A DNA stretch of 35,197 nucleotides from the NCBI GenBank assembly GCA_002841945.1, contig PHBI01000084.1, positions 1-35,197 of the forward strand. Reading direction: 5' to 3'. Numbering within the stretch: position 1 is the first letter of the stretch; each line of letters begins with the position of its first letter. The notes beneath the pieces were generated by a model that was given only the letters and a program-made list of their open reading frames with translations, was not told the DNA's origin and did not search any database. The position numbers were made by a program, and so were the translations under genes. This DNA is from Deltaproteobacteria bacterium HGW-Deltaproteobacteria-14 (GTDB lineage Bacteria > Myxococcota_A > UBA9042 > PHBI01). Shown in pieces: positions 22,802 to 31,199 of this stretch.

Positions 22802-24235
22802 CTACCGCTGATCGCGGCGGAACGCCTCCGGGTGGGGGAAGGTCACCGTCATGCTCGTGCCCCGCTCGAGCGCGCTCGACACGCTGATCTGCGCCTCATG
22901 CAGGCGCACGACCTCGGCCACGATGGCCATGCCGAGCCCCGAGCCGTTGGGGCGGTGGCGGACCGCGTTGTCGGTCCGGAAGTGGTCCTCGAAGATCCGT
23001 CCGACGCACTCGCTCGGGATCCCGATCCCGCGGTCGGCGATCGTGCAGTGCACACCGACGTCGTCCGTGATCACCTCGACGGTCACGATCCCGTCCTCGT
23101 AGGAGTAGTCGACCGCGTTCGCGAGGATGTTGGACAGCATCGTCCGGAGCTCGGCGGTCGAGGCCATGATGGCCGCGGACGGGACGGAGCGCGGGGACCA
23201 CCGCAGGACGACCCCGCGCGCTTGCCCCATCACCGCCGCCTCCTCGACCTCCTCGGCGAGGAGGGCCGGCAGCTCCACCACCTGGAAGTTGAGCTGGCTC
23301 CACTCGACCGTCTTCAGGTTCGCGAGGTGGATGATCTGGCTGATGCGGTGCATCAGCAGATCACAGCGCTCTCCGATGCGGAGCACGACCTTGCGCGTCC
23401 CCGGCGCGAGCTCGCCGGTGTAGCCGTCGCGCATCGCGTAGACGTAGCTCTTGATCGCCGCGAGCGGCGCCTTCAGCTCGTGGGTCGCCCGGAGCGTCCC
23501 GCGGGTCTTCTGCTCGCCGACCTGCACCAGCCGGTCGTAGTCCTCCTGCAGGCGGCGCTCGCGGGTCTGGAGTCCGGCCGCCAGCTGCGCCACGACGTAC
23601 CAGCAGGTCAAGAATATGATGAAGACGCCGAGGACGTAGCCGCTCGTGAGCGTAGGGTTGTCCGCCAGGCGCACCGGCAGGTCGCTCCCGAGGACGCTCC
23701 TCACCGGCAGCACCCCCGTCCCCGTGAGGACGACCGGCGCCGAGGCGAAGAACGCGGCGACGAAGGTCATCGTGAAGCTCTGCTTCCAGGTGCAGTGCAG
23801 CGTCAGCAACACGATGTTGGCGAGGAACAGCGCGACGGTCGGCGTCTCGATGGTGCCGAGGGCGTAGGTCAGCACGCTCAGGACCGCGAAGTCGGTCGTC
23901 ACCTCGAGCAGCAGGAAGCGCCGCGGGGTGAGCGCGGAGATGCGCCCGTCGCGGACGCGGCCGGCGAGCAGGGAGTAGACGAGGTTGGTGACCGCGAGCC
24001 CGGCGGTGGCGCCGCCGAGGAGGTCCGGCGAGACGTGGACCGGGAGCAGGTCGAACGCGCCCAGCAGGGTCCCGATGGCGCCGACCAGGACGAACCCCCA
24101 GCGCACCATGACGCTCCACCAGATGCGGTCCTGGAGCTCGCGCCGCCGCAGGCGGATCTCGTCGCCCTTGTTCGGCGTCCACCAGCGGATGACGCTGTGG
24201 CCGGGGGCGTCGTCGGTGCGCGGCAGGCTGCTCAC
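22802..24235 (-). CDS. Membrane-bound sensor histidine kinase linked to the hydrogenase operon
   Basis: A 477-residue kinase. The N-terminal part (about 39-215) has about six hydrophobic segments with very short loops and no recognised periplasmic sensor domain; a coiled-coil-like linker (222-245) follows. The HisKA motif is RATHELKAPLAAIKSY (H252). HATPase motifs are present: N box LSNILANAVDYS (N373), G1 DRGIGIP (D401) and G2 NGSGLGMAIV. The start is a GTG at 24235 whose first bases overlap the hypB stop (GTGA), so its translation is coupled to a nickel-insertion gene. This tight link suggests it senses a redox or H2-related state. That is inference; the sequence shows no haem- or Fe-S-binding motif. 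Confidence 0.9.
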   Translation of the reverse strand: MSSLPRTDDAPGHSVIRWWTPNKGDEIRLRRRELQDRIWWSVMVRWGFVLVGAIGTLLGAFDLLPVHVSPDLLGGATAGLAVTNLVYSLLAGRVRDGRISALTPRRFLLLEVTTDFAVLSVLTYALGTIETPTVALFLANIVLLTLHCTWKQSFTMTFVAAFFASAPVVLTGTGVLPVRSVLGSDLPVRLADNPTLTSGYVLGVFIIFLTCWYVVAQLAAGLQTRERRLQEDYDRLVQVGEQKTRGTLRATHELKAPLAAIKSYVYAMRDGYTGELAPGTRKVVLRIGERCDLLMHRISQIIHLANLKTVEWSQLNFQVVELPALLAEEVEEAAVMGQARGVVLRWSPRSVPSAAIMASTAELRTMLSNILANAVDYSYEDGIVTVEVITDDVGVHCTIADRGIGIPSECVGRIFEDHFRTDNAVRHRPNGSGLGMAIVAEVVRLHEAQISVSSALERGTSMTVTFPHPEAFRRDQR

Positions 24236-24993
24236 GGGGCCCCTGCCAGGTAGTCGGTCCAGTCCTCGAGCCCCTGCCCGGTCCAGGCGCTCACCTCGAT
24301 GACGCGCACGTCGGGGCGCACCCGGCGCAGGTTCGCGAGGCACGCGGCGCGGTCCCAGCGCAGGTGCGGGATGAGGTCGCACTTGGTGATGACGACCGCG
24401 TCCGCGCGGTGAAAGAGCGCCGGGTACTTCAGCGGCTTGTCCTCTCCCTCGGTGACCGAGAGCAGCGCGATCCGGCGCCCCTGGCCGAGATCGAAGGCCG
24501 CCGGGCACACCAGGTTGCCGACGTTCTCGACGATGAGCAGGTCGAGCCCGCCCCCGGCGAGCTCGACGAGGTGGCGCCGGACGTGCGCCGCGTCGAGGTG
24601 ACACGCGCCCGCGGTCTCGACCTGGCGCACCTCGGCCCCGTGACCGCGCAGCCGCCGGGCGTCGTTGTCGGTCTCGGGGTCGCCGACGATGATGGCGACG
24701 CGGATCCGCGCCGCCAGCGCGTCGAGGGTCGCCTCGAGCAGCGCCGTCTTGCCGCTGCCCGGCGACGAGATCAGGTCCACCATCCGCACCCCGCGCTCGG
24801 CGAGCCAGCGGCGGTTGTCTGCGGCGCGCGCGTCGTTGTCGGCCAACACCGCGCGGCCGAGCTCGATGTGACGCGACGGCGCCGGCGGGAGCGTGAGCGT
24901 GGGCGCCTGGCCCGACCCGAGGGCGCTCGGTGGCGCGAGGGGGTGGGCGTGCACGTGGGCCGACGCCTCACCACAACCACAGGTCTCACACAT
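24232..24993 (-). CDS. hypB: Hydrogenase nickel-insertion GTPase
   Basis: A SIMIBI-class GTPase delivering nickel to the [NiFe] active site with HypA, 253 residues. The N-terminal CETCGCG motif (high-affinity metal site in HypB) is followed by a short HVHAHP rather than a long His-rich tail. Walker A is SSPGSGKTALLEA (76-83), the switch region includes GDPETDNDARRL, and the metal-binding VETAGACHLDAAHV and NVGNLVCPAAFDLG are typical. VITKCDLIPHL supplies the guanine-specificity segment. The ATG at 24993 shares a base with the hypA stop (TGATG). The start agrees with the N-terminal metal motif. Confidence 0.97.
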   Translation of the reverse strand: MCETCGCGEASAHVHAHPLAPPSALGSGQAPTLTLPPAPSRHIELGRAVLADNDARAADNRRWLAERGVRMVDLISSPGSGKTALLEATLDALAARIRVAIIVGDPETDNDARRLRGHGAEVRQVETAGACHLDAAHVRRHLVELAGGGLDLLIVENVGNLVCPAAFDLGQGRRIALLSVTEGEDKPLKYPALFHRADAVVITKCDLIPHLRWDRAACLANLRRVRPDVRVIEVSAWTGQGLEDWTDYLAGAP

Positions 24994-25334
24994 CACTGCA
25001 CCTCCATCGACGCGATCACGAGGTCGCGCCCCCCGCGCACCTCGACGGCGCCGGATTGACACACCGCACACACGAGGAGCGCGTCCCAGCTCTTGCTATC
25101 CGACCCACACTCATTGCAGTGCAACAAGAGCGGCTCGGCCTCCACCTCGAGGCGGGCGCCTTCGAGCGGGGTGTCGCGCACGGCCAGCGGGAAGCAGAGC
25201 GCGAGCGCGTCGCGGTCGGCGCAGCTGAGCACGCCGAGCAGCAGCCGGATCGACAGCACCCGGCTCGCCCCCTCGCGGGCGAGCACGCGCAGCGCCTCGT
25301 CGCAGACGGCGGCCACCAGGCTCAGCTCGTGCAC
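24993..25334 (-). CDS. hypA: Hydrogenase nickel metallochaperone
   Basis: A 113-residue HypA/HybF. The conserved N-terminal MHELSL supplies the nickel ligand His2. The structural zinc site is CNEC (C73, C76) with CAVC (C89, C92). The start codon is GTG at 25334, required by the invariant MHE beginning. It is 16 bases downstream of hypE and overlaps hypB by one base. It works with HypB to load nickel. Confidence 0.95.
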   Translation of the reverse strand: MHELSLVAAVCDEALRVLAREGASRVLSIRLLLGVLSCADRDALALCFPLAVRDTPLEGARLEVEAEPLLLHCNECGSDSKSWDALLVCAVCQSGAVEVRGGRDLVIASMEVQ

Positions 25335-25350
25335 CGGCCCCTCCCTGTCA

Positions 25351-26361
25351 TCAGCAGATCCTCGGCAGCAGCTCGCCCACCGGCACGTCGACCACCCGCC
25401 GCCCGCCGGCCAGGGTCGCCAGCGTCACCCGGCCGGGCTCGGCGACCACGGCGCCGATGTCCACCGCCCCGTGCCCCTCGGGGAGCGCGCGCCACGCCCG
25501 CAGCACCTCGGGCGCGACCTCGGGCGCGCAGAAGGCCACCACCCGCCCCTCGCAGGCGACGTGCAGCAGATCCACCCCGAGCAGCTCCGCGACCGCGCGC
25601 GCGGGACCGGACCGCGGCAGGTGGGCCTCCTCGAGGCGCACCCCGACCGCGAGCCCCTCGACCGTCTCGTCGAGCACCGCCGCCAGCCCGCCCCGGGTCG
25701 GATCGCGCATGAAGCGGACCCCGTGGCCGAAGGCCGCCGCCGCCGCCACCAGCCGATGGACCGGGCCGGTGTCGCTGCGCGGCGCGTTGGCGAGCTCGAA
25801 CCCCTCCCGCGCGCACATCACCGCCATGCCATGGTCGCCGAGGCTCCCGCTGACGAGGACCCGGTCGCCGACCGTCACCGAGCGGGGGTCGAGCGCGAGC
25901 GTCGGCAGCGCCGCCCCGACCCCCGCGGTGTTCACGTACATCCCGTCGCACTGCCCGCGCGGCACGACCTTGGTGTCGCCGGTGACGATCTCCACGTCGC
26001 AGGCGCGCGCCGCCCCCGCCACGGCGTCGAGGACGCGGCGCAGGACCGCGAGCGGCAGCCCCTCCTCGAGGATCAGCCCGAGCGACAGCCACAGCGGTCG
26101 CCCCCCCGCCACCGCGACGTCGTTGACCGTCCCGTGGACCGCGAGGTGCCCGATGTTGCCCCCCGGGAACTCGAGCGGCTGCACCACGAAGCTGTCGGTG
26201 GAGAAGACCAGCCCGCCGCTCGGCGCCACCAGGGTGGCCGCGTCGGGCAGGCCCCGCAGCGCCGTGCCGCCGACGCGCCGCGCGATCTCCTCCTCGATGA
26301 GCTGGCGTGACGCGCGCCCTCCCCCGCCGTGGGCCATGGTGATGCGGTCATCCTGGCTCAT
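25351..26361 (-). CDS. hypE: Hydrogenase maturation protein (carbamoyl dehydratase)
   Basis: It converts the HypF-derived carbamoyl group on its C-terminal Cys into thiocyanate, the source of the CN ligands. The 336-residue protein has the expected start (MAHGGGGRASRQLI), ATP-binding segments of the PurM fold (STDSFVVQP; GNIGHLAVHGTVNDVAVAGG; GDTKVV) and a terminal PRIC ending in the acceptor Cys336. FMRDPTRGGLAAVL is also characteristic. The ATG at 26361 overlaps the hypD stop by 4 bases (ATGA). Its partner hypF is not in the window. Confidence 0.97.
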   Translation of the reverse strand: MSQDDRITMAHGGGGRASRQLIEEEIARRVGGTALRGLPDAATLVAPSGGLVFSTDSFVVQPLEFPGGNIGHLAVHGTVNDVAVAGGRPLWLSLGLILEEGLPLAVLRRVLDAVAGAARACDVEIVTGDTKVVPRGQCDGMYVNTAGVGAALPTLALDPRSVTVGDRVLVSGSLGDHGMAVMCAREGFELANAPRSDTGPVHRLVAAAAAFGHGVRFMRDPTRGGLAAVLDETVEGLAVGVRLEEAHLPRSGPARAVAELLGVDLLHVACEGRVVAFCAPEVAPEVLRAWRALPEGHGAVDIGAVVAEPGRVTLATLAGGRRVVDVPVGELLPRIC

Positions 26362-27461
26362 CGCGCGCCCCTCCCGCTGTAGCGCCACGCCGCGGCGCAG
26401 CTCCCCTCCGAGCTCACCATGCACGGCCCGAGGGGCCGCTCCGGGACGCACGGCGCCCCGAAGAGGCGGCACTCCGCCGGCTCGATCACCCCCTTCAACA
26501 CGTCCCCACAACGACACGCGGGGTTCACCCGCCCCGCGGTCACCGGCCGCTCGAAGCGCACGCTCGCGTCGAGGTCGGCGAGCCCCGGGCCGAGCGCGAG
26601 GCCGCTCGCCGGCACCACGCCGAGCCCGCGCCAGGGCGCGTCCACCGGCACGAAGACCCGGGCGATCGCCCGCTGCGCCGCGGGGTTGCCCTCCCAGCGC
26701 ACGACCCGCTCGTACTGATTGTCGACCCGCGCGACCCCGGCCACCAGCTGCTCGAGCAGCCCCTTGACCCCGTAGAGCACGTCGAGCGGCTCGAACCCGG
26801 CGACGACGCAGGCACGGCCGTGCTCCTCGGCGTAGGGCAGGTAGGCCCGCGCCCCGATGATCGCGCTCACGTGGGCCGGACACAGAAAACCGTCGATCGC
26901 CAGCGCCGGGTCGGCCACGAGCGCGTCCAGCGCCGGCGGGACGGTCTTGGTCGCGGTCAGCAGCGTCACGTTGCCGAGCCCGCGCCGCCGGATCTCCAGC
27001 GCCAGCGCGGCGAGCGGGGCCGCGGTGGTCTCGAAGCCGACCGCCAGCACGACCCACGCTTGGTCGGGCTCGGCCTCGGCCCACTCGAGCGCCTGCACCG
27101 GCGAGTAGAAGACCCGCACGTCGGCCCCCGCCGCGCGCGCGTCCGCCAGGCTCCCGCGGCTCCCGGGGACCCGCAGCATGTCCCCGAAGGTCGCCAGCGC
27201 GGCCCCCCGCTCGGCCAGCGCCAGCGCCGCGTCGACGTAGCCCGGGTCGGTCACGCACACCGGGCACCCGGGCCCGCTCACCAGCCGGACGTTGGCCGGC
27301 AGGAGGTCTTTGAGGCCGTAGCGCGCGATCGCCATCGTGTGGCTGCCGCACACCTCCATCAGCTTCACCCGCCGCGGGCCCAGCGCGTCACCCAGCCGCG
27401 CGAGCTCCTGCGTCAGCGCCTTGGCCGCGCCCGGGAGCCGGAACCCGTCGACGTAGCGCAT
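26358..27461 (-). CDS. hypD: Hydrogenase iron-cyanide scaffold protein
   Basis: A [4Fe-4S] scaffold on which Fe(CN)2CO is assembled with HypC, 367 residues. Conserved motifs are complete: MEVCGSHTMAIARYGL, SGPGCPVCVT, VGFETTAAP, GFLCPAHVSAIIGA, DNQYERVVRWEGNPAA, NPACRCGDVLKG, and a C-terminal Cys-rich ECRLFGAPCVPERPLGPCMV. The ATG at 27461 (MRYVDGF) shares a base with the hypC stop; a GTG three bases earlier is an alternative. GGGGAGGGG precedes it. Confidence 0.97.
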   Translation of the reverse strand: MRYVDGFRLPGAAKALTQELARLGDALGPRRVKLMEVCGSHTMAIARYGLKDLLPANVRLVSGPGCPVCVTDPGYVDAALALAERGAALATFGDMLRVPGSRGSLADARAAGADVRVFYSPVQALEWAEAEPDQAWVVLAVGFETTAAPLAALALEIRRRGLGNVTLLTATKTVPPALDALVADPALAIDGFLCPAHVSAIIGARAYLPYAEEHGRACVVAGFEPLDVLYGVKGLLEQLVAGVARVDNQYERVVRWEGNPAAQRAIARVFVPVDAPWRGLGVVPASGLALGPGLADLDASVRFERPVTAGRVNPACRCGDVLKGVIEPAECRLFGAPCVPERPLGPCMVSSEGSCAAAWRYSGRGAR

Positions 27462-27742
27462 CACCCCTCCCCGTCGCGCGACGGCGGCGCCGCCAGCGTG
27501 ACCGGGCCGCCGAGCTCGCGCTCGTAGGTCGCCGCCAGGCGCGCGAAGAGCGCCATCCGCGCCTCGGCCTCCGCCGCGTCCAGGGTCTCTATCGCGAAGC
27601 CCGCGTGGACGATCACCACGTCACCGACCTGCGGATCATCGAGCAGATCGAGCCGCACCGAGCGCCGCACGCCCTCGAGCTCCACCACCCCGCCGCCGTC
27701 GGGCGTGAGCTCCACCACCGTCATCGGCACCGCGAGACACAT
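27461..27742 (-). CDS. hypC: Hydrogenase assembly chaperone HypC/HybG type
   Basis: A 93-residue OB-fold chaperone that carries the Fe(CN)2CO unit with HypD to the large subunit. It begins MCLAVPM, the invariant motif with the functional Cys2, and continues VGDVVIVHAGFAIETLD. The Ser/Gly/Pro tail is a little longer than in E. coli HypC. It overlaps both neighbours by one base (TGATG). Confidence 0.95.
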   Translation of the reverse strand: MCLAVPMTVVELTPDGGGVVELEGVRRSVRLDLLDDPQVGDVVIVHAGFAIETLDAAEAEARMALFARLAATYERELGGPVTLAAPPSRDGEG

Positions 27743-28266
27743 CAGCCCGTCCTCCCCGTCGCCAGCGGCGACACCTCAGGTCCCGCGGCGCCGCCCTGAA
27801 GCGCCTCGATCTCAGCCGCCAGCGCCACCCGCAGCGACGGCAGGCGCGTCGCCATCGGGAGGCTCGGCGCCAGCAGCCCCGGCCGCACGTCGAAGGGCTG
27901 GATCCCGAGGATCCGCAGCGGCCGCCGAAACCCGAGCGCCCGCGCCAGCGCGAGCCCGTCGGCGAGCCCCGCCCCGTGCACCGACGCCCCCCCCGCGCGC
28001 GCGCCGAGCACCACCGCGTCCGCGTCGAAGGCCCGCCAGCACCCGGGCGCGAGCCCCATGTCCGCGCAGTCGACGAGCACCACCGGGCCGCCGCCCGGGT
28101 CGGCCTCGCCGAGGTCGACCAGCGCCGCGGCGACGTCGAGCGCGTCTCGGTCCTCCCAGACGCAGGCGGCCACCCCCGGCCACCCACGCGCACCCTCGAC
28201 GAGGATGAGCCCGACGGCGTCGTCTCCCGACGCGCGGCTCCCGATCCCGACGAGCGTGATGAGCAT
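27742..28266 (-). CDS. [NiFe]-hydrogenase maturation endopeptidase
   Basis: It cleaves the C-terminal peptide of the large subunit after nickel insertion. The 174-residue protein has the family start LVGIGSRASGDDAVGLIL (usually GxGNxLxxDDGxG; here Ser-Arg-Ala replaces Asn and its neighbours) and the second acidic site VLVDCADMGL. LGIQPFDVRPG fits the third conserved segment. It lies 4 bases after the large-subunit stop, and its own stop overlaps hypC. HycI/HyaD/HoxW-like; the hyhD label is sometimes used for this position. Confidence 0.85.
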   Translation of the reverse strand: MLITLVGIGSRASGDDAVGLILVEGARGWPGVAACVWEDRDALDVAAALVDLGEADPGGGPVVLVDCADMGLAPGCWRAFDADAVVLGARAGGASVHGAGLADGLALARALGFRRPLRILGIQPFDVRPGLLAPSLPMATRLPSLRVALAAEIEALQGGAAGPEVSPLATGRTG

Positions 28267-28270
28267 GGGC

Positions 28271-29572
28271 CTACTCCACGAAGGTCACGTCCAGCATGTG
28301 TACCGAGCACGAGATGCACGGGTCATAGGCGCGCAGCAGCATCTCCATGTGCAGCGTCAGCGCCTCCCGCGACAGCTCCTTCACCATGGCCGGCGCGAAG
28401 GCGCGCATGTCGGCCTCGATGTTGGCGACGTTCTGGCTCGTCGGGATGACCGCGTTGGCCGCGACGCAGCGCGCGTCCTCGTCGAAGGTGTAGTCGTGGA
28501 ACAGGATCCCACGCGGCACCTCGGTCGCGCCGAAGCCGCGCCCGGCGCGCGGCGTGAAAGACAGGTCCTCGACGACGAGGTCGCGATCGAGCACCTCGTC
28601 GATCAGCGCCAGGCTCTCGTGGGCGCAGTGCACGATCTCGACGACCTGAGCGAGGTTGTTGGCGTAGGGGTTGATGCTCCGCGGCTCGAGCCCGAGCTCC
28701 CGCGCGACCTCTTGGGCCGCCGGCCGGAGCTGCGCGAAGTTGTTGTTGACCCGCGCCAGCGCGCCCGTCGCGTAGGCGTCGCGGTGCCACTTGGACCACT
28801 TCGTCGTCGAGTGGGCGACGGTGTACTCGTTGGTCACGCTGAGGTAGTCGCGCACCGGAACGGTCGCGCCGAGGTCGGAGCTGTATATCTCGCCGTCGTA
28901 GAGCGCGTAGCGGTCGGGGTGCTTGAGCGACACGTACTCGGTCTCGCGCTCGTAGGGCGGCATCGGCAGCGACTTCGCGATCGCCACGGTCGCCTCGAGG
29001 TCGGGCAGCGCCGCGACCAGCCGGGCCCGGATATCGGCGATGGCGTCCTTGCTCGGGAGCCGCCGCCAGCCGAGGAGCGTGTTCGACATCGGGTGCAGCG
29101 TGCGCCCTCCGAAGACGGCCGTGAAGTCGTTGGCGAGCTTCTTCAGCCGCAGCGCCCGCCGCACGACGTCCGGATGCGAGCGCGCGAGCGGCAGGACGCT
29201 CTGGACGCCGAGGAAGTCCGGCACCGCGAGGAAGTACACGTGCAGCGTGTGGCTCTGGAGGAACTGCGAGAGGTTGAGGAGCTCGCGCAGCAGTATCGTC
29301 TGGGCGCTCGGGACCAGGCCCTGGGCGTCCTCGACGGCCTTGGTCGCGGCGAGCTGGTGGCCAACGCAGCAGATGCCGCAGATGCGCCCGACGATCCACG
29401 GGATCTCCGCCGGGCTCATGCCCCGGGTGAAGCTCTCGAAGAAGCGGTGCGCCTCGACGATGCACAGCTTCACGTCGTCGACGGCGCCGTCCTTGACGTT
29501 GATGCGGATGCTCCCGTGCCCCTCGACGCGGGTCACGTGGTTGACGGCGATGGTGAAGCTCTCGGAACTCAT
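28271..29572 (-). CDS. Group 3b-like [NiFe]-hydrogenase large (alpha) subunit
   Basis: The catalytic subunit, which activates H2 at the NiFe centre, 433 residues. The N-terminal HVTRVEGHGSI is typical. The L1 motif is RICGICCVGH, with nickel ligands C65 and C68; the residue after C68 is a third Cys (C69), where Pro or Ser is usual. The L2 motif is DPCISCSVH (C419, C422), followed by only eight residues (MLDVTFVE), which the endopeptidase should remove. HQLAATKAVEDAQG agrees with cytoplasmic group 3 enzymes, and no Tat signal is needed. The start overlaps the small-subunit stop (ATGA). Group 3b is inferred mainly from the subunit set. Confidence 0.94.
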   Translation of the reverse strand: MSSESFTIAVNHVTRVEGHGSIRINVKDGAVDDVKLCIVEAHRFFESFTRGMSPAEIPWIVGRICGICCVGHQLAATKAVEDAQGLVPSAQTILLRELLNLSQFLQSHTLHVYFLAVPDFLGVQSVLPLARSHPDVVRRALRLKKLANDFTAVFGGRTLHPMSNTLLGWRRLPSKDAIADIRARLVAALPDLEATVAIAKSLPMPPYERETEYVSLKHPDRYALYDGEIYSSDLGATVPVRDYLSVTNEYTVAHSTTKWSKWHRDAYATGALARVNNNFAQLRPAAQEVARELGLEPRSINPYANNLAQVVEIVHCAHESLALIDEVLDRDLVVEDLSFTPRAGRGFGATEVPRGILFHDYTFDEDARCVAANAVIPTSQNVANIEADMRAFAPAMVKELSREALTLHMEMLLRAYDPCISCSVHMLDVTFVE

Positions 29573-30375
29573 CGCGCGTGCCCTCCCGGACCGGCGCCGC
29601 GCCGCTGTTGCGGCTGACGTTGGGCGCTACAGAACAGGTCGTAGCGGTCGTCGATGGTGGCGTCGTCGAGGCCGGCGTCGCGGAGGATCTGCCGGTGCGC
29701 CTCGAGGTTCGCCCCCGGCAGCAGCCCGCGGCAGCCGTCGCAGCGATAGCCCTGGGTGACGCAGATGGCGCCGCAGCCGGCCCAGGTGACCTGCCCGAGG
29801 CAGGTCTCGCCGCGGGCGAAGACGCAGAGGTTGCCGGCGCGCTTGCACTCGGTGCAGACCGGCTCGCGCGCGAAGCGCGGCTCGGAGCCCGCGATGAGCG
29901 CCGTGACGAGCTTCACGAACTCCGCCGGGACGACCGGGCAGCCGCGGAGGTAGTAGTCGACCTCGACGACGTCGCTGATGGGTCGGACCCGGGTGTGGGC
30001 CCACAGCGGCCAGTGGTCGGGGTCGGTCTGCACGCGGTCGCGGGCCTCCTCCCCGTAGACCCGGGCGAGGTTGACCGCGGGCGCCGTCGCGTTGGAGCGC
30101 GCCTGGACGTTGCCGATGGCGGCGCAGGCCCCGAGGGCGACGAGCACGCGGGAGCGCGCCCGGATGTCGCGCAGGCGGTCGGCGTCCTCCTCGCGGTGGA
30201 TGCTGCCCTCGATGAAGGCGATGTCGTAGCGCGGCGCCTTCTCGCTGAGCGCCTCGCGGAACTCGACGATGTCGACCCGCTCGAGGAGATCGAGCAGCGC
30301 GTCCTCGACGTTCAGGATCGCGAGCTGGCAGCCCTCGCAGCTGGCGAAGTCGAAGAATGCAATTTTCGGCTTCAT
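29569..30375 (-). CDS. Group 3b-like [NiFe]-hydrogenase small (delta) subunit
   Basis: The Fe-S electron-transfer subunit, 268 residues, with no Tat signal, hence cytoplasmic. The proximal-cluster motif is FASCEGCQLAILN (C13, C16), completed by VALGACAAIGNVQ and LRGCPVVPAEF. The C-terminal region carries further cluster ligands: CTECKRAGNLC, GETCLGQVTWAGCGAICV and YRCDGCRGLLPGAN. The last 25 residues (SAQRQPQQRRGAGPGGHAR) are low-complexity. It overlaps the flavoprotein gene at its start and the large-subunit gene at its end (ATGA each). Confidence 0.94.
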   Translation of the reverse strand: MKPKIAFFDFASCEGCQLAILNVEDALLDLLERVDIVEFREALSEKAPRYDIAFIEGSIHREEDADRLRDIRARSRVLVALGACAAIGNVQARSNATAPAVNLARVYGEEARDRVQTDPDHWPLWAHTRVRPISDVVEVDYYLRGCPVVPAEFVKLVTALIAGSEPRFAREPVCTECKRAGNLCVFARGETCLGQVTWAGCGAICVTQGYRCDGCRGLLPGANLEAHRQILRDAGLDDATIDDRYDLFCSAQRQPQQRRGAGPGGHAR

Positions 30376-31199
30376 CGCAGGGCCTCCGGTAGCCGATCGA
30401 GGTCGCTGAGGCGAAAGACCGGCCCATCGGTGCAGCAGTAGACGTCGTTGATCTGACAGTGGCCGCAGCGCCCCAGGCCACACCGCATGCGCCGCTCCAG
30501 GTCGACGAAGATCTGGTTCGACTGCACGCCACGGGCGGCGAGCGCCATGACGACGAACTTGTACATCACCGGCGGTCCGCAGAGCGCCGCGACGAGGTTG
30601 CCCGGGTCGATCTCGAGGTCGGCGATCGGCGCGGTGACGAGGCCGACGCGGCCGTCCCAGGGCTGGTGGTCGGTGCTGTCGACGAGGCGGATGACCTCGA
30701 CGCCCTCCATGGCCCCCCAGAGCCGCAGCTCGTCGCGGTAGAGCTCGGCGTCGGGGGCGCGGCAGCCGCTGATGATGGTGATCCGGCCGTAGCGCTCGCG
30801 CTCGGCGAGGACCGGCAGGATGAGCGAGCGCAGCGGCGCGAGGCCGAGCCCCCCGCACACGAACAGGACGTCGCGCCCGCGGAAGTCGTCGAGGTCGAAG
30901 CCCGAGCCGAAGGGTCCGCGGACGCCGAGGACGTCGCCGACGACCTTCTTGGCGATCACCTGGGTGAGCGAGCCGATCTCGCGGATCACCATCTCGAGGA
31001 TGTTGTCGGTGCGCGGCCCGCAGGAGATGGAGATCGGCGCCTCGCCGATGCCGAGGATGTTCAGCATCACGAACTGGCCGGGGTGATGCCCGAGGGGCCG
31101 GTCGAGGGCGAGGCGATAGAAGCGCTCGCGGCTCGTGAACGGCCTCGCCTCGATGATGCGCGCCGGGCGCGGGACGAACGCTTCGGTCGCCACGCTCAT
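30372..31199 (-). CDS. Hydrogenase gamma subunit, FAD/NAD(P)-binding with [2Fe-2S]
   Basis: The diaphorase-type subunit passing electrons between the hydrogenase and NAD(P), 275 residues. The FAD-binding half has HPGQFVMLNILGIGEAPISI. The nucleotide half has VCGGLGLAPLRSLILPVL and ALCGPPVMYKFV. The C-terminal 2Fe-2S site is RMRCGLGRCGHCQINDVYCC (C240, C245, C248, C255 or C256), as in dihydroorotate dehydrogenase electron-transfer and sulfhydrogenase gamma subunits. The ATG at 31199 overlaps the beta-subunit stop by 4 bases. Confidence 0.94.
   Translation of the reverse strand: MSVATEAFVPRPARIIEARPFTSRERFYRLALDRPLGHHPGQFVMLNILGIGEAPISISCGPRTDNILEMVIREIGSLTQVIAKKVVGDVLGVRGPFGSGFDLDDFRGRDVLFVCGGLGLAPLRSLILPVLAERERYGRITIISGCRAPDAELYRDELRLWGAMEGVEVIRLVDSTDHQPWDGRVGLVTAPIADLEIDPGNLVAALCGPPVMYKFVVMALAARGVQSNQIFVDLERRMRCGLGRCGHCQINDVYCCTDGPVFRLSDLDRLPEALR

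Noticed and set aside
28058..29617. 519-codon plus-strand open frame across the hydrogenase large subunit
   Set aside because: It is antisense to an unmistakable hydrogenase gene. The product is Val/Asp/Gly/Arg-rich with no domain pattern.
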